This document shows positions 32,872 through 40,805 of a DNA stretch of 40,805 bases, piece by piece. Origin of the DNA: Cyanophora paradoxa (Eukaryota > Glaucocystophyceae > Cyanophorales > Cyanophoraceae). Position 1 is the stretch's first letter. Each line of letters opens with the position of its first letter. Position numbers and translations under genes: made by a program. The stretch is from contig QPMI01000055.1 in assembly GCA_004431415.1 (NCBI GenBank), positions 1 to 40,805 of the forward strand. Direction: 5' to 3'. The notes under the pieces are model-generated. The model was given only the letters and a program-made list of their open reading frames with translations, ran no database searches and was not told where the DNA came from.

Positions 32872-33172
32872 GCTGCTGGCCTCGCTGGCGTGCTCCAGCG
32901 GGGCGCGAGGCTGGTTCTCAGGCTCGGGGGCCCTGGCCGACGGCGCGGCCGCGGCCTCGCAGAGGGCCTCGCCGCTTCGCAAACAACCCGAGCGGCGCCG
33001 ACCGCGCGGCGCGCGCCGCGACGTCGCGATCGAGCTCGCGGCGACCGCTGGGCGACGGCGATCGCGAGGCCGCTGAGGCGGGTGCTCGATCGCGAGCTGC
33101 ATGCGCAGCTGCAGCTGCGGCGCGGGTTGCAGGCGTATATACGGCATGCGCATTCGAATCGAATTACGTGTT
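32872..33172. other. GC island, coding sense uncertain
   Basis: The block is open in several frames on both strands. The plus frame ending with RRVLDRELHAQLQLRRGLQA, then YIRHAHSNRITC stop, looks the most protein-like and could be a last exon of the LRR-like gene after an acceptor ACAGAG at 32872. The minus frame is equally long. No call is made. Confidence 0.25.
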
Positions 33173-35080
33173 AACGTTCACGTCGATGGCTATATTTAAT
33201 ATTCGTGCAATTCGAACCATAGGCCTGATCGTAATGTACGTTTTGCGCGCACGTGCAGCCGCGGAGCAAAACCGGTAACGGTGCCTTCGTGCCTCGATCA
33301 CACTCGAGCTCCAGCCTCGATTCGCATCGGCCCACCTCGATTCGCATCAGCCCGAGGCGCTGCGAAAGGCGCTTCTGCTTCGCAGGTCCTCGAGGCTCTA
33401 CTCTAAGTAGGCCGCTGTTTAATGTCATTCCTTCAATGCATATCCACGAGAAGCAGCGCGAAATCCACTGGCTCGGGCCAGTCCGACTGTGCATGTCGTC
33501 ACATTGATAGATAACTGATTTCGCAGCGGCAGCCGTCAGGCATTGAGCCTGTTTGTGCAAATTATAATCGGCACCGCGACGCGGAAACCAGTTTAAGCTG
33601 ACTCAGTTTTAACCAGTACTAGTTCTCTCGAATAACAGTTTTTGGATCGAGCCAACTTGGCAACGCTTGCAGCCAACAGCCGTCGGGCGGCCACCGAGTA
33701 GGAGCTGCGAAATGAACAATATCTATACATAGCTATATATATAGCTACCTATCCGATGATCTACCACCGCGCAAGTACTACGAGTTCTGAGTTTTCGCAG
33801 AATATCGCAGAACTTCGGAAATCGCTGGATAACTTAGTAAGATCTAGAGGCTAAGGCGCCCCAGGGAAGAGAGCCCCAGGAAAATCAAAACCAGTTTTCG
33901 AATTCGCAGCAGTTTCACAGCAGCGGCTGCTATCGAGCTGAAACGAACATCACTGAGTGCACTTCTCAGCCTCACTCGGGTTCGCCTCCGTCGGACGTCT
34001 ACCGCGAAATCACGCGCCGCGGCGTGCACGCGTGCGCGCGCTCGTTCGATTTGCCAGCGCGCGCGCGCGCATATGGGCATGGATCTCGGCCCGCGCGACG
34101 TGGCCGGCCTCTCGGGCTCGGTCTCCGCCTTCGAGGTCGGCTGCTTCGTCTCTTCCTCGCCGTCTTCGCCTTCTCCGTCCTCTGCCTCGCCTTCACCGTC
34201 GTCGTTGCCGTCTCCTCGGGCGGCGTCTCCCTCGGCGGCTTCGCCTAGCGCCTCAGGCCGGACGTCGACTCCGGCCGCGGGGCGCCTGCCGCGCCCGCGC
34301 AGGTGGCACCGCCGGCGCGGAGGTGCGCGAGCTCTCTCGTAGTATGCGCACGCGCGGCCTGCAGTTGCTGATTGCGATATATGTATACGTCTATATATAA
34401 ATATTAATATCAGTATTGATTGATGCATACACAGGCTCGCGATCGATGCCACAATATCGTGTAGGCCGTTGCAATTGCATTGGCCATGAGGCGCTTGCTG
34501 CTGGGCTGTCGGTGCGCATGTGCAGCGTTTTTCGTAGTCAGACTAATTATAAGAGATTTGCGTGCAAATACACAAAAGCGAACGTGAACAGTATTGCTCG
34601 CAGTTTGTGCGGCATGCATGCACTTTCGACTACGTATACGCGCGCTACGGGCGAATTCGACAGTCGAACAGCTAACGTTTAAATTTAGTGACAAATTCGA
34701 GAGCGTATATACGTGACATTAATTTGTATCATTTCTCCTGGCCACGATGTGGTTCGCATGGTTTCGTAATCCGATGATCGGGCCGCTAAGATTTAGACAG
34801 GAGATATATAGATAATTAATTGCGATTTCGTTCAATAGCAAGCAGATGAAGTGGTTCCGAAGTTCACTGGCAAGACTTGGCGAAGTCGAAAACTATTACT
34901 TGCTATTACTTACTTGCCACTGCGGAAGCAGTTCTTGCACATGGACCGATGAGCATGATCAGTCGACGTCGCTATACTGGCGAAACTATTACGTATATAT
35001 GCTAGATTAATGCTTTTCCATGTGCGTATGTGTTAACGTTTACGCCTACGCAAATCGTAATGGAACATTTTTCGCGGAAT
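33173..35080. other. Mostly non-coding, one GC block with acidic or Ser-rich frames
   Basis: A candidate plus exon near 33285-33405 (ITLELQPRFASAHLDSHQ) and the block 34000-34340 are the only coding-like parts. In 34000-34340 the minus frame gives an acidic stretch (GDGNDDGEGEAEDGEGEDGE) and the plus frame a Ser/Pro-rich one. They are mirror readings of the same TCCTCGCC-rich DNA, so neither can be preferred. The rest is AT-rich with TATATA and TACGTA palindromes. Confidence 0.3.
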
Positions 35081-35091
35081 CACAAACACAA

Positions 35092-35512
35092 CCTATACAG
35101 CGCTACTATTGTGCGAAAGCATCTAGTGCTTGAAACTACACATTACAGCAACCAAGGAAGAACCTCTGATCATGAGCCTGCAATGAGATAAACTGATTAT
35201 ATGAATCCGGAGTCCTAGCTAGAACTATACAGCTATTGTGCGAAGCATCTAATGCTTGAAACAAAACACTACAGCACCAAGAAAGAGCTCGCGATCGGAG
35301 CCTGCAATGAGATAATTGATATATATATCGATTACATAGATTATTGAAATCCGGACCGTCGACGTCGGATGTCTAGAATTCGAAGCTGTGCAGCTGTTGT
35401 GCGGGAGCATCTGGTGCTTGAAACCTAAACACTATATATAGCAACTAACGTTTACGAAGAGCCTCGGAGCCTGCAATGAGTAAACTGATTATATAAATCT
35501 GGAGTCTAGAGA
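35092..35512. repeat. Three-copy tandem repeat, unit about 130-155 bp
   Basis: Three units, 35092-35224, 35225-35380 and 35384-35512, share in the same order: TATACAGC or GTGCAGCT, TATTGTGCG..AGCATCT..TGCTTGAAAC, ACA.TACAGCA.C, GAGCCTGCAATGAG, TAAACTGATTATAT and ATCCGGAGTC.TAG. Copies differ by point changes and small insertions, notably an ATATATATCGAT palindrome and a CCGTCGACGTCGG insertion in the second unit. No open frame crosses them. Confidence 0.85.
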
Positions 35513-35670
35513 AGAAGGTGTACGTAGGTATGCGCGAACATAACTGAAACTACGCGAACTACTGCAGCGGCTACTGGGCACGATATATCCATCTATAATC
35601 AAACAGTGCAGATTGATAAAAGTTCTAACGTGAACAGAGCGCTATATATAATGACTAGCGTATGCGGTAA

Positions 35671-36840
35671 ATGAAATTAAATATCGGTATCATCGATATC
35701 GTTCCGAAGTTTGAATTCATAAACAACTGGAAGGACTACAAGTACCGCTGGACTCGGGAGCCTGTCGGGAGCTTTAATGTAGCTGTAGCTGCAGCCGAGG
35801 GCGCCGGCGGCGCGGGGCCGGACGGAGGCTGGGGCTCTAAGAGAAAGAGCGGGCCGGCGAAGCAGGAGGAGTCCTTTAGGCGGTTCTCGAGGCGGCGCGC
35901 TGGAGGCCGACGGGTCCGGAGACACAGTGGGAGGAGAGGGGCTCGCGATCGAGGTGTGCATCCGGCCGCGGGAGGGTTTCAACTGTAAACTCAGATCCGA
36001 GATCAAGGCCGGCGATGAGGCATTCGGAGTCGATCGGGATCGCGGTTTTCGAAGCGCGAGGCTCCTGAGGAACGCTGGGGAAGCGGGCGGGGGGCTCCCG
36101 GTGCTTGGCGCGGCAGCTGGTGCTCGTGAGAATGATGGGGAGCCGCGCGGGGCGCAGGCGCGAAGGGAATGTCTGCACGATTGCGATTGCGATCAGCGGC
36201 AAGGGGGCGCGGTCAACTGCAGACGGGTGGGGCGGGCGGATCCGGATCTAATTGGAAGCGCTTTAACTAGTTTCAAGTCGACGTCGACGTCGACGTTTGT
36301 GAGCTATAGCTATATGTAGCCACGCGGACATCGATATCGACGAACAAGAAGGGGCGGAGGCGAAGAGGGTGGGGAGACGGTGTCAGACAGAGAGCGAGTC
36401 CAAAGAGGCGCGAACCGTAGGCAGCGTGCCGAGGGCCACGGCGGACGGCCGTTGTGATTGTCTGTTTAATTTGCGAGGGTGAGTTCAGGTCATCGTCTCT
36501 ATGCTCAGGCGCTATTTAGTCGGACCTGGACGAGGCAGAAGAGGAGAGCGGTGGAGGTCGTCGGGGAGACGCGCGGCGGCGATGCAGCGGATGGAGAGGT
36601 GGAGGACGGCGTGGCGGCGGCGCTCGACGCCCACGCGCGGGCGAGGGCGACATCGACGTCTCCACGCGGCGCGGACAGGGCGCCCGTGCCGCGCGAGTCA
36701 CCTCCCAGTTTGCCTTTGCGAGGGACGAGCACTCTCTGAGGGTCAGGAATGGGACGCCGAGTCTGAGGCGACTGCCCGGAGGAGGGCGTTGTGGAGGAGT
36801 GGCGTCGCAGGTTGGCGTCAGAAACCGAATCGATATCCAT
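35671..36840. other. GC-rich block with open frames on both strands, not resolved
   Basis: On the plus strand, 35671-35988 (KDYKYRWTREPVGSFNVAV) and 35927-36319 (LAIEVCIRPREGFNCKLRSE) overlap in different frames. 36479-36739 reads an acidic stretch VEVVGETRGGDAADGEVEDG. On the minus strand, 36840-36505 starts with MDIDSVSDANLRRHSSTTPS, and 36202-35876 is open. None has a recognisable domain or clean splice pair. A (GTCGAC)n run lies at about 36278-36296. Confidence 0.25.
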
Positions 36841-38285
36841 ATTTCATAGTATATCAGGGCGAAGGAAGCTAATAGATAAGACTGTGTTTGAAGGCTTCGG
36901 GTATAAAATGATCATGACGTGACCATGATATCGATCATGAGCACCTGATACTGGGAGAAGTCGATGGCGTCAGGGGAGGATGCGGCACGCTCCGCCCACG
37001 CGGCCGCGGCTGGTCCTTAGCGATTTTGTGCCCTTAGCTGGGCTTCGCGACAGCCGCAATTTCTCCCGCGGTCGACGTCGCTGAACTGTCATCGACCGAG
37101 CGTCGAATTCCCACCCTGGCCACGTGGACCGCCTCCAAATCTGCGAACTCGAATTCAGCTACGAAATCGCGCTGGCATTGCTCATGGAAATGTACTGATG
37201 CGCAGTGCGCATGCCTTAAGATTATGTACTTTACACAATTGGATATGAGAGAGACGATACGTACCAGGTCAAAAAAGGCGACGGCGACACGGGGAAAGCG
37301 TGAATCTCGTCGAATTCGGGTCGCGGCGACGTCGACCCGTCTACGTAACGTATACGTAGGAGCCTAGGCCTGCAACTGCGACGATCGCGATCGCGACCAC
37401 AGGAGCGGCCGCGCCGCGGCCGTCTCGCACTCGTCGCTGCTCGGCTTTACGCTTGTTGCCTCGCGCTCCAGGCTCGGCGGGTCGGAGCCTTGTGCTCCTC
37501 GTCGCTCGCGATTGCCGGCAGGCGCTGCGGGGGACGCCGCGGCGTGCATTCCCCGCGATCGCCCTCAGCGCACGGCGCAATGCATCCGCGTCTACGGCCA
37601 ACTCGCGGCGACTGGAAGCGCAACGGGGGTGCGGCCGCGGTCAGGGGCGGGCACGCGCGCCGCTTCTCGGCTCATGCATGGCCCCTCTAGATCTAAAGCT
37701 AGGGCTACTAAGCTAGCGGTTCCAAAGTCGTGCCGGTCATAAACTGCGCATAATCAGCGGCTGGCCATGGCGTAGCCTTGCAGGAATTCGAATGCTGCAG
37801 CTGGTAATGGAACCCGAGGCCTAGGTGTGACTGAGTGAGGCCTATATAGCTAGGCCAGCCGGGGGTGTTCGACACGTGCACATGTTCACAAAACCGGACG
37901 CCTGCAGCTGCTGACCTAGTGCTGAGCTATATATACATCTGCACTGCTGCCACTGCCGCAGTGCGGCATGCAATACTATTAACCAGCCTGGCAGCGGGGC
38001 TCCAGATCCCCGCCGCTCCCGAGTCCCGACTCCCGAGCTTGAGTCCGATCGCGAGCGCGCACTGCGGCACTGCGGCATCCCAGAGCTGGCTCCCGAATCC
38101 CGATCGCGAGTCCGATCCCAGGCTCCCACACTGTGACAGGGGCCCACAGCCTCCCGGAGTCCCAGCCTCCCAGGGCCCAGGCTGACTGACTCAGTGAGGA
38201 GTCCCAGAAGTCGACTCCGGATCCCAGGGAGAGACTCACACTGGGCCAGGCTCCGAGCGCTGTACATCACAGTACATGTACTGCT
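36841..38285. other. Intergenic-looking sequence with one GC block
   Basis: A minus frame 37601-37341 starts MAVDADALRRALRAIAGN and ends with a hydrophobic VVAIAIVAVAGLGSYVYV. An overlapping frame gives PPSLEREATSVKPSSDECET, so the reading is ambiguous and no gene is called. From 37990 to 38250 the DNA is a degenerate series of TCCCGAGTCCCGA and CCCAGG-type words. Confidence 0.3.
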
Positions 38286-38524
38286 GTAGGACGGCTTAAA
38301 TTGCCGTACAGTAAAATTGCCGAATTCGCCCAAAACCGGAATTGCCGTACGCGTGGCGATAAATTGACGAATTCAGGCTTTCGCTCTATTTGGCGGCAAG
38401 AAAACCCCTACCCCCGGGCCCCAGCTAGCAACATTGCCGCGTCACCGCGTCCGCTAAAAATTGCCGAATTCGGCCTCTCGGCAATTTACGGCAAAATAAA
38501 GCTAACCTAAAAAAGCCATCCTAC
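38286..38524. mobile_element. MITE-like element D, 239 bp, 12-bp TIRs plus inner inverted arms
   Basis: GTAGGACGGCTT at 38286-38297 is matched in reverse complement by AAGCCATCCTAC at 38513-38524 with one mismatch. Inner arms repeat AAATTGCCGTA and AATTGCCGAATTCG on the left and CCGAATTCGG with CGGCAATTTACGGCAA on the right, making it foldback. TA dinucleotides can be placed at both ends. It is non-coding. Confidence 0.65.
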
Positions 38525-39072
38525 GTATAGAGTACTATGCCATGATGATATATACTACCTGAGTGATAGGGCACTGCGGCATTGATAGCTAGCGGCTGCA
38601 GGCTCCTACTAGTACTAGGCTACTACTTAGTACTTAGTAGCTACCGCCGCAGCCTACCGTAGTACCGGCCCGGCGGTAGCTATAGCTATAGGCTACCGGT
38701 ATAGCTGGCGGCCGCACGCGCAGCGGCGGACTCCGGGACTTTCCGGGAGGGCCGGCTCAGGCCCGGCTGAGAATCCTGAGATTCTCAGAGTCTGAGAGCC
38801 GGCCCTCTCATGATCAGGCTCGAGCTCCTGCCCGGCCAAGCTAGCTGAGGCCTGATCATCATGGCATGAGGGCCGGCGGACTCCGGCTCACGTACAATGC
38901 CGGCGCCAACTTCCGCCAACTTGGCAAATTAATTGCCCGCAATTGCAACTTGCGCGCATTGCATGCGCATCATCGCGGCCGCCGGGCATGCCAATGAATC
39001 GTGGCAATGATGTCATTGAGGGCCCACGTGCACCCCGGGCCACCCGGCCCAATGAAGGGCCGGCGCGGGCGC

Positions 39073-39160
39073 CGGGCGGATCCAGAGTCCAGACTCCAGA
39101 GTCCGGAGTCCGGACTCCGGAATCCGGAATCCGGATCCGGGACTCCGGGACTCCGCCGGA
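39073..39160. repeat. Degenerate CCGGAGTC short tandem repeat
   Basis: The tract is built of CCAGAGTCC, CCGGAGTCC, CCGGAATCC and GGGACTCC units in mixed orientation. The similar tract at 37990-38250 may be related. Confidence 0.75.
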
Positions 39161-39257
39161 GCTTCCGGGCTAGACGCGTACGCGACGGTACCGTAGTACG
39201 CCTCTCAGCCTAGTCTCAGGCCCTCAGCGGCTAAATAATCCTTTTCGCCTGAGAAAA

Positions 39258-39340
39258 AAGCCTGTTGACGTACACGCCTATAGCTACGTATACTACACGG
39301 TAGTACCGTGACGGTACAAGCCTGTTGACGTACACGCCTA
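39258..39340. repeat. 23-bp perfect direct repeat pair
   Basis: AAGCCTGTTGACGTACACGC plus CTA occurs at 39258-39280 and 39318-39340, 60 bp apart. Between the copies is a palindromic spacer (ACACGGTAGTACCGTGACGG). Confidence 0.9.
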
Positions 39341-39951
39341 CTACCCGGGTACACTTGCGTATAGATATCGATGTATATAAAGGGAAGTCCGAAAAAAAGA
39401 TCTTGCTCACGGATCGGACCACTGCCGAAGTTCGAACACACGGACCAGTGCGGCAGTGCCGAATCGAAAAAAACACCAAATCGTACAACCGTTGAACGTA
39501 GTAAGTTACACTGGAGAACTACTACTAGGCTAGTTAATTTAGTACAGGAAAATAATTAATTTTTTTGGTGAATTACCGGCCACAGTCTCTAGACACCAGC
39601 ACTGCGGGGGCTGCCCAGGGGGCATAAAGACAAAAAAGCAAAATAACTAAGACCAGTGGCCCGGCCGCGTTTGTCGCGCCGGGGGTGCAAGGGGGGAACC
39701 GGGATCTTATGAAAGAGTCGTAGTGGGACGCACATGCGTGCGGCAGATCGACCCCGGCCCACTGGGCCAGTGCGCGCGGGAGGTTGAAGTGTACATGTAA
39801 AGATAAACACAGATTAAGATTGAAAAAAAAGAAAAGGCCCGATAAGCACACGCTGCGATCAAACCGAATAAAGAAAAGCCTCAATGAAAGGCCAGATTCA
39901 GCGCACATTAATTATATTAAAGATTTTTCTGGAGCCAAAAAACGCTGAGTA

Positions 39952-40368
39952 TCAACTGTGTTCATACGGCCTACCGCTAACCCTGAACAGCTGGCTAAAA
40001 GATAATGCATAAAAAGAGGGCTCGCCGTAAACATAGGCGATCCAGGCCTTCTGGAGGGGGTCGGGGCGGAAGTCGACCATGGCCCAGTGGGGGTGAGGGG
40101 CAGCCAGCGGCGCCGGTCCTGAAGAGAGCAGTCTTGCAAGCCTTGAAGAGAGCAGCGGCGCGTGCTCGGTAGGCGGTGCTGCGGCGCAAGCTTGATGCAG
40201 TGAAAAGTAGTCCAGGCGGCACGCCGTGTGTGACGGGTACCGTGCGGCGTACGCGGCGCAGTGCGAGGAAGCGGAAATGTACAGGAGACAGCTAGGGAGA
40301 AGTGGTTCCATGCAGAACCGCGCAAGGGAGAGCCCGGGCCCCGGAGCGAGAGCTCGAGAGAACTTCAC
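39952..40368 (-). CDS. Possible exon(s) of an unrecognised minus-strand gene
   Basis: On the minus strand the frame 40368-39952 includes HPHWAMVDFRPDPLQKAWIA followed by YVYGEPSFYALSFSQLFRVS, ending in a stop at 39952. The WAMVDFRPDPLQKAWIAY stretch has protein-like composition unlike its surroundings. A CAG before the GACCGGCGCCGCTGG segment at about 40118, and a GGCGAG after the YVY codons (about 40023), could be splice sites. No family is recognised. It could equally be a fragment of a mobile element. Confidence 0.3.
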   Translation of the reverse strand: MKFSRALAPGPGLSLARFCMEPLLPSCLLYISASSHCAAYAARYPSHTACRLDYFSLHQACAAAPPTEHAPLLSSRLARLLSSGPAPLAAPHPHWAMVDFRPDPLQKAWIAYVYGEPSFYALSFSQLFRVSGRPYEHS

Positions 40369-40574
40369 TCAGAGAAGTTGGTTTTCCCCTCGAAAACCAC
40401 TTTTCGCGAGTTCGAAAGTGCTCTCGCGAGCTCGACTTCACGGTCGAAAGTCGAGGGCTTACCGGTCCACCGAGCCAATCAGAACGCGAATAACCCGTCA
40501 TTTTTTCCGGTGTTGCAAACTGGACCTCGAAAACGGCCTCATAGAAAACTTTTGGCTGAAGCGAGGAACGGGAA

Positions 40575-40600
40575 GCAAGGGGGAATCCTTCCCCCCTTGC
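40575..40600. repeat. Short inverted repeat (hairpin) with G-run/C-run stem
   Basis: GCAAGGGGGAA and TTCCCCCCTTGC face each other across a 3-base loop, with one unpaired C. Surroundings are A- and G-rich. There is no flanking gene to which a terminator role could be assigned. Confidence 0.7.
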
Positions 40601-40805
40601 AACAAGAGCACGAAGAAAGATAAGACAAAGAGCCAAAATCGACAATAAAAAAGGAAAGACACAGAGCTCGAGACAGATCGATAGCGAGAAGAGACGATAA
40701 ATCGAGCAGATCTAGGGACAGAGGAGAACTGACACGAAGAAGAGCCAGAGCTAGAGATACCATCAATATCAGAAGGAATTACATCACTAAGAAGCGGGGG
40801 ACAAA

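Noticed and set aside
34000-34340. Acidic minus frame versus Ser-rich plus frame
   Set aside because: Both are translations of one TCCTCGCC-type repeat tract. Composition alone cannot decide, so neither is listed as a gene.
1-40805. CRISPR array, rRNA, bacterial operon or phage/virus segment
   Set aside because: No regular repeat-spacer series, no rRNA-like conserved blocks, no Shine-Dalgarno-led gene strings and no viral hallmark protein were seen. The intron structure throughout marks nuclear eukaryotic DNA.

Overview
The window is nuclear DNA of an intron-dense, GC-rich eukaryotic microbe. Coding blocks are cut every 20-150 bases by short introns with clear GT-AG and frequent GC-AG ends, so long open frames are mostly not genes and bacterial-style reading fails. 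An alga or other protist (for example a stramenopile or haptophyte) fits best, but nothing here fixes the lineage. Gene models were built by hand from splice signals, reading phase and recognisable protein motifs.

Left part, 1-11 kb: three genes are recognisable. On the minus strand are the front part of a soluble-type class III nucleotide cyclase (1-1895, running off the window) and a UV-damage endonuclease of the UVDE/UvsE/Uve1 type (4080-5965, 14 exons). A possible low-complexity basic protein lies between them. On the plus strand is a patatin-like phospholipase (6510-10983). Its 22 exons join in phase to 466 codons with an intact Ser-Asp dyad. Many introns here carry C-runs and the word GTACCCC.

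11-13.6 kb: no gene is supported. At least three small terminal-inverted-repeat elements (MITE-like) sit side by side, with related direct repeats.

13.6-30 kb: a plus-strand gene with TPR-like helical exons (to 19730), a minus-strand BTB/POZ gene (20722-22964), then, head-to-head with it, a long plus-strand gene or genes beginning with BTB-like exons and continuing through unrecognised helical exons to about 29.5 kb. Introns here are rich in short AT palindromes and HindIII/EcoRI/XbaI-like words.

30-33.2 kb: a plus-strand leucine-rich-repeat-like gene. 33.2-40.8 kb: mostly repeats and GC islands of uncertain coding sense, a three-copy tandem repeat of about 140 bp, another TIR element, and a possible minus-strand exon near 40.1 kb.

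The genes form no obvious pathway; this looks like an ordinary gene-dense nuclear segment. No CRISPR array, rRNA, convincing tRNA or virus was seen. The most interesting signals are the intron architecture, the small TIR elements, repeats copied from an exon/donor junction, and single-base frame breaks at G/C runs that point to either assembly error or gene decay.
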